Source of the DNA: Candidatus Baldrarchaeota archaeon
Lineage (GTDB): Archaea > Asgardarchaeota > Baldrarchaeia > Baldrarchaeales > DXJG01
Direction: 5' to 3'
Assembly: GCA_030587435.1 (NCBI GenBank)
Contig: JAUQZC010000096.1
Coordinates: 1-29,553, forward strand
DNA length: 29,553 bases
Shown here: positions 1 through 8,234 of the stretch, one piece after another
Numbering within the stretch: position 1 is the stretch's first letter
Layout: every line of letters starts with the position of its first letter
Program-made: the position numbers and the translations under genes
The notes under the pieces: generated by a model
Databases searched by the model: none
What the model was told of the DNA's origin: nothing
The model's input: the letters and a program-made list of their open reading frames with translations, nothing else

Positions 1-365
1 TCACTGTTCTCTTCTCTTGGAACCCATACAAAAGAAATATCATCGAATTCTCGAATAAGACTCTTAGCTTTTTCAAATAAGGGTAGAATTTTTGAAGCTT
101 TAACTTTGTAGCGTCCATTCAACTGTCTAATTACTAGTTGACTGTCACCCTTAACCACTATTTTTCCTCTCGTTAATTCTTCGTTGATAAGCCACTCCAA
201 AGCTTTAATAACCGCAGTGTACTCCGCTTGATTGTTAGTTACATCAACACCAAGAGCACCATACCCTTCCTTAACCTTCTTTGAATCAATATAAACTACG
301 AAACCGTAAGCACCAATTCCAGGATTCGTAGGCTCTGAAAGCCCATCAAAAAACACAACAATCAT
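1..365 (-). CDS. rnhA: Ribonuclease HI, archaeal/Sto-type (partial, 3' end outside window)
   Basis: RNase HI cuts the RNA strand of RNA-DNA hybrids (R-loops, primers). The first 121 residues can be read: Met at 365, then a strand carrying DG (Asp7), the helix NNQAEYTAV with Glu48, and KGDSQLV with Asp74. These are three of the four acidic metal ligands; the fourth Asp should lie just past the window edge, after the typical VPREEN segment. The spacing fits the short RNase HI family without a basic protrusion known from Sulfolobus tokodaii. A GAGGT ribosome-binding site lies 7 bases before the ATG. A TATA-like stretch on the minus strand near 469-480 could be its promoter, giving a leader of roughly 80 bases. 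The call is firm; the C-terminus cannot be judged. Confidence 0.88.
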   Translation of the reverse strand, partial: MIVVFFDGLSEPTNPGIGAYGFVVYIDSKKVKEGYGALGVDVTNNQAEYTAVIKALEWLINEELTRGKIVVKGDSQLVIRQLNGRYKVKASKILPLFEKAKSLIREFDDISFVWVPREENS

Positions 366-398
366 AATTTAAACCTCTTTCATATCTATTGATCAGAA

Positions 399-526
399 AA
401 TTACGTGTTTAAGATTTACCCTAAACTACTAGTTTCCGTAAGCATCTTTCGAACCTTGACACCCCACTTAATATATAACCATTACAATTATAATCTTCAC
501 CTTTTTCCACAATAATTACGTGTTTA
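399..526. repeat. 13-bp direct repeat in the gap between rnhA and the ATPase remnant
   Basis: AATTACGTGTTTA occurs at 399-411 and again at 514-526, 115 bases apart. The first copy lies in the presumed rnhA leader, the second upstream of its TATA-like box. They may be regulator sites or chance in AT-rich DNA. Confidence 0.35.
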
Positions 527-568
527 TATTATTATGACATTTATTATTATAATTGAGCCAATTTTATA

Positions 569-586
569 GGTATGGGTACCCATACC
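569..586. promoter_or_regulatory. 18-bp perfect palindrome upstream of the decayed ATPase
   Basis: GGTATGGGTACCCATACC reads the same on both strands with no mismatch. It is GC-richer than its surroundings and stands about 30 bases before the first recognisable codon of the ATPase remnant. A GGGTGCCC sequence follows at 593-600. It could be an operator for a dimeric regulator, or a scar of an insertion or recombination event. Confidence 0.5.
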
Positions 587-617
587 AAGTAGGGGTGCCC
601 TTATGTATTTCGATTAG

Positions 618-1576
618 ACATCTCTTCTTCTTGTAGGTTTAAATGAGGCTAAACTTCCTTATATGATCATAGATTGCAGAGATTTCCCGATAAACCCGTC
701 AAAAAAGATGTGATCCTAGCTTTTGAGAGAGGTTTTAACGAAATGGTGAAAAAACATGGAAAAATATGGGAGTCGATCAAAAACTACCTTAAAATAATTG
801 AAGGTGTAAAAATCCTAGGTTTAGGTGCTTCCTTTTCATGGGAGAAAACCTCTCCGTCATCAATCATTAGCGAAATTAACAACTGGGCTAGAGATCATAA
901 TACTCGTGTAGTAATTGCCTTTGACGAGTTTCAGCAAATTAGAGGAGCAAAAGAAATTTTAACTTTAATTGCACACACTTACGACTACAAAAGAAATATA
1001 AGCATAGTCTTAACCGGGTCGGAAATGGGCTTACTATATGATGCGCTTAGAATAGATGATCCTAAAGCCCCTCTATATGGCCGGTACCTATATGAAATTA
1101 AATTAAAAACTTCACCAGAGAGCAAGCCATAGAGTTTCTCCTTCTAGGTTTTCATCAACATAATATTAAACCAAGTAAAAGAATACTGGAGTATGCTGTT
1201 GACAAGTTTAATGGAATCCCTGGACGGTTAACGTTCTTTGGAGCCGAAGCAACAAGGAGAAAACATTATCAAAAGAAATCATTGACGAAATATTTGAAAA
1301 AGCCTCTCTTCAAGCACTAGAAGAAATCAAAAACTTTTTAAAACTTAGAATGGCAGCAGAAAAAAGATACAAAACAATACTAAAATCAAACGCCTCCGGG
1401 AGAACTAGGTGGAGTGAAGTAAAAAGAAGCTTAGAAGCACAAGAAGGAAGAAAGCTACCAAATGCGACAGTAACAAACCTACTAAAAACCTAGTCGAAAC
1501 ATCAATCATGAAAGATGAAAACGGAAACTACACATTCATGGATCCAATAATCGAAAACGCAGCCAAAAAACTTTGA
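618..1576 (+). pseudogene. Archaeal AAA ATPase (ATPase_2 family), decayed
   Basis: Pieces of one archaeal ATPase gene can be joined across several reading frames. From 618 the frame reads TSLLLVGLNEAKLPYMIIDC, the usual stretch right after Walker A, but the GxxRTGK part before it is gone. At about 673 the frame shifts into a long open stretch (674-1132) with the Walker B run VVIAFDEFQ and the sensor-1 strand ISIVLTGS. A further shift near 1108 leads to TREQAIEFLLLGF, another near 1265 to SKEIIDEIFEKA, and a one-base loss in an A-run near 1488 to the winged-helix end, which stops with TGA at 1574-1576. Intact relatives are P-loop ATPases common in archaea, of uncertain and often mobile or defence-linked role. 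With no P-loop and four or more shifts it is almost certainly dead. A different subfamily member, intact, lies at 18500-19924. Confidence 0.85.
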
Positions 1577-1712
1577 CTCTTACTCGATGATTTATTTTTT
1601 CATGGAATAGTCCTTTTAAGTTCTATACCGCACTATCAACCATCTCTATGTCCTTGTTTATTATATAATTAATTTAACCTTAGAGTTTACAGAGTAACTA
1701 ACATAAATACAT

Positions 1713-2333
1713 TTACAAAATTTTTTTCAGTTTCTTTAAGTAGTTAATCGTTTTAAATTTCTCTTTTTTAGTTCTTCTGGGCTCCTTTTGTACAACAGAT
1801 ATTAAAGATGATATTTTTCCCTTTATGATCTCTCTAATTTTTGGATGTTTATTGAGAAAGTCAACAACCGCTGAAATTAATGGTGGATCTTCATTAAGTA
1901 AACATATTATGTCGTAAGCAGTGTCATCATCCAATGGGGCAAGCATTTTCAATACCAGCAAAATGCCGCTCGGTAAGGAAGGATGTTCATCCTGCATTAT
2001 GTATTCACGTAATGGTATAAAATATCCCTCTTCAAACGTGCGTAGTCCATCTACGTCAACATCTATCTTAACCTTAATCGGCTCCTTTTTGAAGAAAACG
2101 AAATCTGTCCTTCTCTTACTAATACCACTAAATTTATATCCAAGATCCCTAAACAAAGCCTTAATCTTACCTATATCCTCTCTTAAAGCTACAAAATCTA
2201 TATCAAAAGTAGACCTCCTATGTGTATGACATCTAAACTTAATACCAACCGAGCCAAAAAGTTTAAGCTTTATCCCACGTAATTTCGCTTCCTTAAATAT
2301 TTTTTCTGCTTCTAACTTAATATCCCTATTCAT
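1713..2333 (-). CDS. Nucleotidyltransferase, AbiEii-like toxin candidate
   Basis: This 206-aa protein has the DNA polymerase-beta-type nucleotidyltransferase signature: GSVG at residues 27-30, DID at 44-46, and a third acidic strand KIDVDVDG around 90-96. It lies downstream of and on the same strand as an HTH protein that resembles AbiEi, the order seen in type IV AbiE toxin-antitoxin systems, where AbiEii transfers nucleotides onto cellular targets (tRNA in studied relatives) and stops growth. At 206 residues it is shorter than the usual 250-300 of AbiEii; the C-terminal half is lysine-rich and poorly conserved to my eye. The ATG at 2333 has AGGGGAAATTA in front. An ordinary small housekeeping nucleotidyltransferase is the alternative; the neighbour argues for the toxin role. 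The 136 bases downstream to the ATPase remnant hold nothing I recognise. Confidence 0.7.
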   Translation of the reverse strand: MNRDIKLEAEKIFKEAKLRGIKLKLFGSVGIKFRCHTHRRSTFDIDFVALREDIGKIKALFRDLGYKFSGISKRRTDFVFFKKEPIKVKIDVDVDGLRTFEEGYFIPLREYIMQDEHPSLPSGILLVLKMLAPLDDDTAYDIICLLNEDPPLISAVVDFLNKHPKIREIIKGKISSLISVVQKEPRRTKKEKFKTINYLKKLKKIL

Positions 2334-2469
2334 TAATTTCCCCTAACCCCATTAATTTTCATTATTATTAGGTTTTTCACGTTTCTACTATTTCAAAGAA
2401 ATATTTTGCCAGTGTTAACAACGAGTTGCACCTAGTTATTAAAGAGTTAATTCTAATTTAATTTGATAA

Positions 2470-3201
2470 CTACCGAGTAAAAGATGACTCAAATAGAAAG
2501 GGTGCCAGGTCGTCTACAACCTTAAGAGTTATTTCATAAATTTTTTTTGACGGTTTCATCAATTTAAAGCCTGAATATGGGTTTTTAAGGGAATAATCTT
2601 TACACGTCATATTAATAGCTGACAAGAGTTGCAATAGAATGTTTTTTAAATCATGTTTCACAAGTAATTTTTTTATTTTTTGAATATCACACTTTTCCCA
2701 CAAGAGTGTTGCAATCGCGCTTTTAAACCCGGCAGAATCTTTCCTTAAAATACAATCTGCAACTATCCTTTCGGGAAGCGCAACCGCAATACTCTTAATC
2801 CAAAGTTTCTTCTCAAATGCATCTAACGTTCCAACAACCTTTACGCCATTAAGAAACGATAACTCCTTGCTATTTGTTCTAATTTCGATTTCATCATCAA
2901 GTTTATAATATCCAACCAGTAGCCATTGACCAGCTACACCAGTCAAAGCGTAATCAATAGATGTAAAACGCAATATAGTTAAACAATTTTCAAAAATATT
3001 ATCTGAAATTTTTATTTTAAACAATACACCTAACTTTTCTGCTTCAATTATAGTCGCTATAGAATTTAAAACCTTCTTTCGTGCCAAATTTTCGATTCTA
3101 CTCACACCAGCTTGAGAAATACCCAGCATAGAGGCTACATCACTTTGAGAAAATTGTCTACGCAATTCTAACACTCTACGTTGGGACGGTGTAAAACCCA
3201 T
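2470..3201 (-). CDS. AbiEi-like antitoxin/regulator with Tfx-type HTH
   Basis: Residues 2-45 (TPSQRRVLELRR...SQSDVASMLGISQAGVSRIE) form a helix-turn-helix like that of the archaeal Tfx regulators. The rest resembles the AbiEi antitoxin domain: a YALTGVAGQWLL strand-helix, strands around VKVVGTLDAFEKK, then IAVALPERIVADCI, matching the aspEraLvD stretch of AbiEi proteins, and a helical tail. AbiEi binds its own promoter and counters AbiEii. The gene stands 136 bases ahead of the nucleotidyltransferase on the same strand. I chose the ATG at 3201 because GGTGG lies about 10 bases before it and Tfx-type HTHs usually begin directly with this sequence; an ATG at 3234 would add 11 residues. The upstream repeats at 3251-3282 are a plausible autoregulatory operator. 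The family call rests on reading motifs by eye and is moderately sure. Confidence 0.65.
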   Translation of the reverse strand: MGFTPSQRRVLELRRQFSQSDVASMLGISQAGVSRIENLARKKVLNSIATIIEAEKLGVLFKIKISDNIFENCLTILRFTSIDYALTGVAGQWLLVGYYKLDDEIEIRTNSKELSFLNGVKVVGTLDAFEKKLWIKSIAVALPERIVADCILRKDSAGFKSAIATLLWEKCDIQKIKKLLVKHDLKNILLQLLSAINMTCKDYSLKNPYSGFKLMKPSKKIYEITLKVVDDLAPFLFESSFTR

Positions 3202-3250
3202 AGTTATACAACCACCAAAGTATATTATAACCATTTTATGTTATATTATG

Positions 3251-3282
3251 CTATAAACCCTAAAAAGTTTTCACTATAAACC
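3251..3282 (-). promoter_or_regulatory. Tandem GGTTTATAG repeats, candidate operator of the AbiE-like pair
   Basis: CTATAAACC (GGTTTATAG on the gene's strand) occurs at 3251-3259 and 3274-3282, 23 bases apart, about two helical turns, so both would face the same side of the helix. They lie just upstream of the TATA-rich stretch before the HTH gene. Known AbiEi proteins bind paired repeats in their own promoters. The link here is inference. Confidence 0.4.
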
Positions 3283-3310
3283 TTAAATTCTAAATGAAGT
3301 TGAAAAATTA

Positions 3311-3626
3311 GTGGGCTATCTGAAAAAGCAGGAGACAGAGTATTGTACTGACAGAAACTATTTGAGCTGGTTTAAAGTGGAAACAGGGTCATGCTACCCG
3401 ATTAGAAACGGAAAAGTAAGGATTAGAGAAATAGACAAAGGTAGTGAGGAAGAACATGATGAAGTAGTAGAAGTTAACCGTTTAAATATGAAAAGATGGT
3501 ATAAAGATCCATTAAATGAGAGAAGAGAGACAAGCTTGGACGATTGAACCTGTATACGATTTTCTTCACGGTGGATGGTGGATAGTCAAACAAACGCTCA
3601 AACCATACCTAGACTGGATGAAATAA
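3311..3626 (+). pseudogene. Frameshifted gene fragment of unknown function
   Basis: An open frame from 3311 (GTG) to 3547 ends with TGA, but around 3530 the text continues well in another frame: RQAWTIEPVYDFLHGGWWIV and onward to TAA at 3624-3626. The continuation is rich in aromatic residues and has protein-like composition, so one gene with a frameshift is likelier than two short ones. The first part has an acidic stretch (KGSEEEHDEVVEV). No ribosome-binding site precedes 3311, and the frame stays open back to 3287, so the true N-terminus may be missing. I do not recognise the family. Confidence 0.4.
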
Positions 3627-3659
3627 CTGGAGAAATATGATTGCCATCAATAATTAGAC

Positions 3660-3920
3660 GTGTTAAAAATAGAAAGCGACGAGAAAAAGCTTGAAAGCAT
3701 AATTTGGATATATGAAGATGGAACTTTCATTTACTGGACAACTCCAAGCGAATATATGAATTTAAAAGCAACTATGAATTTTAAAAGTCATTATGTTGAT
3801 GGCTTACCAAGAAATATTGAAACTTTATGGACATTTGCTCCAGTAGAATTAACATCCATATATGAGAAATTAAAATTCAAAAAGGGGAGAAAAGAAACAA
3901 TAATCAGCTACAAAATATAA
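3660..3920 (+). CDS. Small hypothetical protein (86 aa)
   Basis: An open frame from GTG at 3660 encodes an aromatic-rich protein of 86 residues (SIIWIYEDGTFIYWTT near the start, lysine-rich end). No Shine-Dalgarno sequence precedes the start and the frame follows a gene fragment, so it may be a remnant or a leaderless small gene. No transmembrane segment, cysteine pair or familiar motif is visible. Function unknown. Confidence 0.35.
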   Translation: MLKIESDEKKLESIIWIYEDGTFIYWTTPSEYMNLKATMNFKSHYVDGLPRNIETLWTFAPVELTSIYEKLKFKKGRKETIISYKI

Positions 3921-3987
3921 CCGTAGAAGTATTGTTACTAAAGCTTAAATGATTATTTAATTATACTTTACAAAGAGGGTGTTAATT

Positions 3988-5367
3988 TTGCTAGATACCT
4001 TGGAAAAATTAGTAGATTATGTGAGGAAGCTTGGAGTAGACTACTGCGATGCTAGATTTGAGCATAGAGAAACCTTGCAAATTTCAACTACAAACGGGAG
4101 TATAAGGGCTATTTCTCGAAATGTTAGAAGCGGCGTCTCGGTGAGAACTTTTCTAAATGGGCATTGGGGCTATGCTTCGTCAACGGAGCTTTCATGGGAA
4201 AACCTTAAATCAGCAGCAGAAAAAGCGGTAAAAATAGCTAAATCATTCAAAAACGAAAAGAAAATAGATTTAAATCCAATCGTAGTTGAGAAAAAATATA
4301 AACCCCCAATTAAAATAGATCCACGTGAAATTGACCTCAAAGAAAAAATAGATTTACTTCTAGAGTTAGATAAAGCCCAAAGGAAAGCAGATAATAGAAT
4401 CGTAAACAGTAATGTAAGATACAGGGAGCTATATACTAGCTACATGCTTGTAAATTCTGAAGGATCAAAAATCGAATGGACTGAAATAAGAACTGGCATA
4501 GTAGCGATGCCTGTTTCTTTTAAGGCAGGGAAAATGCAGTCTTCATATTTTGTTAAAAGTGGAACTCGAGGATACGAGCTTATAAAAGAAGTAGATCCAA
4601 ATGTTGAAGGAGAAAAAGTCGCTAAGGAAGCTGTTGAACTACTCAGCGCGGAGAAGCCTCCCGGCGGATATTTAACCGTCATTGTAGACCCCGACATAGC
4701 CGGTCTTCTTGCTCACGAAGTTATGGGACATGCATCCGAAGCAGATGAAATTGTCAAAAAACGCAGCTTTTTAACGGGAATTGTTGGAGAAAAAGTTGGA
4801 AGCGAACTGGTAACTATGGTTGACGATGGCACCATACCTGGAGCACATGGAACAATACCCTTTGACAGTGAAGGCACTCCTTCTTCAAGAACTGTTATAA
4901 TTGAAAATGGGGTCTACAAAGGTTACATGCATAATTTGGAAACCGCTGCCATGATGAACGTTAAACCGACTGGAAACGGGAGAGCTCAAGACTATAATAG
5001 ACGTGTATGGGTGCGAATGACCAATACCTTTTTTGAAAAAGGTGACTGGTCTTTAGAGGAGATAATAAGTGAAACAAAAGAAGGACTGCTAGCTATGAAG
5101 GCTTTAGAAGGCATGGAGGACCCGGTTGGAGGAGGTTTCGAAGCAAGAGCATTAAAAGGATATATAATTAAGAAAGGTGAAAGAAAAGCTTTAGTTAGAT
5201 CTTTCACACTTACAGGGAAAGCCCTAGACATTTTAAAGACTGTTGACGCTGTTAGTAAAGATTTTGAACTCCAAGGCGGGTACTGCGGTAAGGGCGAGGA
5301 GGACTTCGTACCAGTATCGACAGGCGGGCCTTACATGAGGGCTAAGATACTTATTGGAGGTGGTTAA
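3988..5367 (+). CDS. tldD: TldD-type metalloprotease subunit
   Basis: TldD is the catalytic half of the TldD/TldE heterodimer, a cytoplasmic zinc protease that threads unfolded peptides; in bacteria it matures microcin B17 and degrades CcdA. The metal site is clear: HEVMGH (HExxxH) at residues 243-248, and the cysteine of GGYCGKGEEDF at about 433, the usual third ligand. The N-terminal domain (RFEHRETLQISTTNG) and the glycine-rich GGGFEARALKG segment are typical, and the length of about 459 aa is normal. I place the start at TTG 3988, with AGAGGGTG six bases before it; a GTG at 3979 overlaps that site and would add three residues. The stop TAA touches the ATG of tldE with no gap, so the two are co-translated. 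The substrate in archaea is unknown. Confidence 0.93.
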   Translation: MLDTLEKLVDYVRKLGVDYCDARFEHRETLQISTTNGSIRAISRNVRSGVSVRTFLNGHWGYASSTELSWENLKSAAEKAVKIAKSFKNEKKIDLNPIVVEKKYKPPIKIDPREIDLKEKIDLLLELDKAQRKADNRIVNSNVRYRELYTSYMLVNSEGSKIEWTEIRTGIVAMPVSFKAGKMQSSYFVKSGTRGYELIKEVDPNVEGEKVAKEAVELLSAEKPPGGYLTVIVDPDIAGLLAHEVMGHASEADEIVKKRSFLTGIVGEKVGSELVTMVDDGTIPGAHGTIPFDSEGTPSSRTVIIENGVYKGYMHNLETAAMMNVKPTGNGRAQDYNRRVWVRMTNTFFEKGDWSLEEIISETKEGLLAMKALEGMEDPVGGGFEARALKGYIIKKGERKALVRSFTLTGKALDILKTVDAVSKDFELQGGYCGKGEEDFVPVSTGGPYMRAKILIGGG

Positions 5368-6738
5368 ATGTTGGAAAATCTTATGAAAATAAGCATTGAA
5401 GCACTTAAATTGGCGAGTAGGCAAGGTGCGGATCAAGTAGAGGTCTTTACGGCATATACGAGAACAAGAAATATTTATGTAGAAAATAGTGTTCCTCATC
5501 TCTCAACAAATAATATTTCAATTGGTATAGGTTTAAAATGTGCCATAGGGAAACGTGTAGGATTTACTGCATCTACGGTGTTCTCTAAAAAGGACATAGA
5601 AAGAGTTGTGGAAGAATGTATAAGCATAACAAAAGTTAGCCCTGAGGATCCAAACTTTGAATCGTTACCTGATCCTAGAAAACCCTCAGGAACCGTAAAA
5701 AATGTTTACGACGAAGATCTTATTGAGATGGAAGAATCAAAACTATTAAAAGCAGCTGATAAGATTGTGAAAACAGCTGAAAAAGGAGGTAAGGTTAAAG
5801 TTCTTAACGGTTTGATGAGATTAGGAGAATTTACTTTCCACATTACTAATTCTCTTGGAGTAGACCAAGACCATAAAGGAACACTTGTTTTCCTACATTT
5901 TTCGGCAAAAGCAAGTGAAAACGGACGTGTAGGAGAGGGTGTTGAAAAAGCTTACTCAACAACTCTTAAAAACATAGACTTCGAAAAATTTGGAAAAGAA
6001 CTTAGAAGAAAAACACTAACAGCTTTAAAAGCTGAACTATACAAAGGCAAAGAAGAGATGCCTGTAATAATTGTTCCAGTGGAGCTTCAAGGTCTCTTTG
6101 ACTCCACAGTTGCGTTTGCCATAAGTGGAGAACATGTAAACAAGCAGAGAAGCCCTTGGAAAGACAAACTAAATGAAAAAGTTGTTTCAGAATCTTTAAC
6201 CATAGTTGATGATGGAAGAATGCCAGGTGGGATTCTTAGCGCGTTGATTGACGATGAGGGAGTACCCACTGAAACAAAAACGGTAATCGAGGGGGGTGTC
6301 CTAAAAAACTTTATCTACGATACCTATAACGCTTATATTGCTGATACTGAGTCTACGGGGAACGGTTATAGAAGATTAACGAGGACTGTCGAAGAAATAT
6401 TTATGAGACCAGTTAGCTGTACCGTGTCAAACATGGAGATAAAGCCGGGAAACAAAAGTTTGGAAGACATGGTTAGCGAAATCGATAAAGGCTGTTTAGT
6501 TGAAAAGTTTGCTGCTCCGTCAGCAGATCCGTTCACAGGGACCTTTGGGCTTGAAGTAAGATGTGCAACACTAATTGAAAACGGGTCTCTGGGAAAACCT
6601 GTAAGGCATGCACTACTCTCGGGAAACTTCTACGAAGCAATTAAAAACATCTTAATGATAGGTAAAGAGCAAGAGTTAATCGAAAATATGAAACTTCCAC
6701 CCATAGCTTTCGAAAAACTAGAACTAATAGGACAGTAA
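5368..6738 (+). CDS. tldE: TldE/PmbA non-catalytic protease subunit
   Basis: This is the partner of TldD. It shares the same fold (N-terminal RQGADQVEVFTAYTRTRNIYVEN, central DDGRMPGGILSALIDDEGVPT, C-terminal GLEVRCATLIENG), but the metal-binding HExxxH is replaced by LFDSTVAFAISGEH, as expected for the subunit that shapes the chamber without catalysing. At 456 aa it has normal length. The start ATG follows the tldD stop directly, and GGAGGTGG inside the end of tldD serves as ribosome-binding site. No further gene follows on this strand; a hairpin ends the unit. Confidence 0.92.
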   Translation: MLENLMKISIEALKLASRQGADQVEVFTAYTRTRNIYVENSVPHLSTNNISIGIGLKCAIGKRVGFTASTVFSKKDIERVVEECISITKVSPEDPNFESLPDPRKPSGTVKNVYDEDLIEMEESKLLKAADKIVKTAEKGGKVKVLNGLMRLGEFTFHITNSLGVDQDHKGTLVFLHFSAKASENGRVGEGVEKAYSTTLKNIDFEKFGKELRRKTLTALKAELYKGKEEMPVIIVPVELQGLFDSTVAFAISGEHVNKQRSPWKDKLNEKVVSESLTIVDDGRMPGGILSALIDDEGVPTETKTVIEGGVLKNFIYDTYNAYIADTESTGNGYRRLTRTVEEIFMRPVSCTVSNMEIKPGNKSLEDMVSEIDKGCLVEKFAAPSADPFTGTFGLEVRCATLIENGSLGKPVRHALLSGNFYEAIKNILMIGKEQELIENMKLPPIAFEKLELIGQ

Positions 6739-6775
6739 ACTAATTCCAAAGCTTCATATTAGGTATGTGGAACCT

Positions 6776-6796
6776 AACTCGCCTAATCTGCGAGTT
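6776..6796. terminator. Hairpin between convergent tldE and coiled-coil gene
   Basis: AACTCGC (6776-6782) and GCGAGTT (6790-6796) pair perfectly around a 7-base loop, followed on the plus strand by TTATTTAT. It sits 38 bases after the tldE stop and just beyond the end of the opposite gene, where a terminator serving tldDE is expected. Archaeal termination depends mainly on T-runs, so the hairpin may instead protect the mRNA end. Confidence 0.5.
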
Positions 6797-6799
6797 TAT

Positions 6800-8026
6800 T
6801 TATGATAATGAGGAGATATCGATTTTCACCGGCTCATTAACAATTTTTTCTATTCTTCTTTCTAAGTCTTCTTTTAATGTAAATATTTTTTCTTTTAAAT
6901 CGTTGATTTCTTTTTCTTTTGCATTGATTTCCTTTTCTAAATCATTTATTTTCGTTTTTATTTTTCTTAGTTCTTCTTCTAAATTCTCCATATCTCTAAG
7001 ATCATCTTTATGTTCTTCCTCTAGCTTCCTCTTTGTCTCTCGTAGGGATACATAACTTTTAGTTAACTCGTCTAAAACATGTTTTTCCAAAATCATTTGA
7101 ATGCTGTTTAATGCCTTTTTCGATTTTTTCTTGTCCAAACTAATTTTTCCAGATAATATCAGCCCTTTAATGGATTCTAGCAGTTCTTTTAAGATTTCTG
7201 TATCCTTTAATGACATTGTAGGGTTTTTTAACCGGTTAGTCCTGCTTAGTAACTCTTTTTGCTCTTTGGTTACCTTAACTTCCCCTCTTTCCACAAGATT
7301 TAGAAATTTTCTTAATGCTTTGTCAATTGGCGCTAAAAGATTCCGTATCTCATTTCTAACTTTGTAAGCCTTTTCTTCAAAGTCTTCGGTTTTAAGAATG
7401 TCTCTCTTTTCATTAATTTCTTCTTCCAACCTGTTTTTGATTTTTTGTAATTCTTTGATTCTAATGTTCTTTTCTCTGATTTCTTTTTGTAACTCTCTTA
7501 TCTTATTTTCTTCTTCCAGTATTTTTCTCGCTTCCTCAATGGTTTCTTCAATATGTTTGACATAAGAATACTTTGTTTCCAGAAAATTGTTAAGTTTTTT
7601 CCGAATTTTATACAAACCCTTGATATAGTAATCTATTCTTAGGATAGGTGTCTTAAATGTTGGAATACTCATCCTAGGAATATATTTTGACCCCAGTTCC
7701 CAAACAGCTCTCAAAAATTTATCTAATGTTACTTTAAATTCCGAAAGAGATCTGTAATCGAAGTTCTCAGGGACTTCAAAATTATTTAATAGTTCCAATA
7801 ATTTTTCAGAAAAGGTTGAAGCAACTTTACATGCTTTATCAAGCTTACCTTCTTTCAATAACTTATTGATATCTTTGTTAATTGAGTCTATTTCCTTACG
7901 AATTCGTTTTAAGTGCTCAGCGGTGTTCTCAACGATATCCTTTGCTTTCTTCCTAAGCGGAGACAGAAGCCTGTCAGTCTCGCTTAAAAGCCAGTTTTCA
8001 ACCTCGGAAACCGATAAATTTCTCAC
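6800..8026 (-). CDS. Long coiled-coil protein of unknown function
   Basis: About 408 residues, dominated by charged heptad-like helices. A first helical domain (to about residue 160) with a few prolines (IPRMSIPTFKTP) is followed by a coiled coil over about 155-225 (EENKIRELQKEIREKNIRIK...), a less regular middle, and a second coiled coil over about 315-395 rich in KEKEINDLKEKI-type repeats. There are no transmembrane segments, P-loop or cysteines beyond one or two, so it is not an SMC/Rad50 ATPase. A structural or scaffold role is possible but not shown. I set the start at GTG 8026 because GGAGG lies seven bases before it; the ATG at 8044 is followed by that same ribosome-binding site and is less likely. 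A TATA-like box TTTAAATATC lies at 8067-8076 on this strand. Confidence 0.75.
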   Translation of the reverse strand: MRNLSVSEVENWLLSETDRLLSPLRKKAKDIVENTAEHLKRIRKEIDSINKDINKLLKEGKLDKACKVASTFSEKLLELLNNFEVPENFDYRSLSEFKVTLDKFLRAVWELGSKYIPRMSIPTFKTPILRIDYYIKGLYKIRKKLNNFLETKYSYVKHIEETIEEARKILEEENKIRELQKEIREKNIRIKELQKIKNRLEEEINEKRDILKTEDFEEKAYKVRNEIRNLLAPIDKALRKFLNLVERGEVKVTKEQKELLSRTNRLKNPTMSLKDTEILKELLESIKGLILSGKISLDKKKSKKALNSIQMILEKHVLDELTKSYVSLRETKRKLEEEHKDDLRDMENLEEELRKIKTKINDLEKEINAKEKEINDLKEKIFTLKEDLERRIEKIVNEPVKIDISSLS

Positions 8027-8066
8027 CAATAAACCTCCACACATCCATATGATAAATATTTTTCAC

Positions 8067-8076
8067 GATATTTAAA
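8067..8076 (-). promoter_or_regulatory. TATA-like box for the coiled-coil gene
   Basis: TTTAAATATC on the minus strand lies about 40 bases before the chosen GTG start, putting the transcript start around 8042 with the GGAGG site inside a short leader. Confidence 0.45.
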
Positions 8077-8234
8077 ATTATCAAAGATTAAATCAATTAT
8101 AGTATGACATACATTTTATTTTACTAGCGGGGCAAGTAAAATAAAAGACATAAAATTGTTGTTAAAATAGATAGGCAAAAGTACAAGTGAAATCTAAGAA
8201 AATTAGAACAAACATATAATTTGGGGAGAATTAA

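Noticed and set aside
399..526. CRISPR-like repeat
   Set aside because: Only two 13-bp copies with 102 bases between them, no regular array and no cas genes in the window.
1480..1500. In-frame TAG in the ATPase remnant as a possible pyrrolysine codon
   Set aside because: One base added to the preceding A-run restores the expected frame NLVETSIMKDENG, and other frameshifts exist in the gene, so it is ordinary decay.
1921..2229. 102-aa plus-strand frame inside the nucleotidyltransferase gene
   Set aside because: It is a serine/leucine-rich antisense shadow without a ribosome-binding site.
6765..7367. Plus-strand frames rich in Phe and Ser
   Set aside because: They are the reverse reading of the lysine/glutamate-rich coiled-coil gene.
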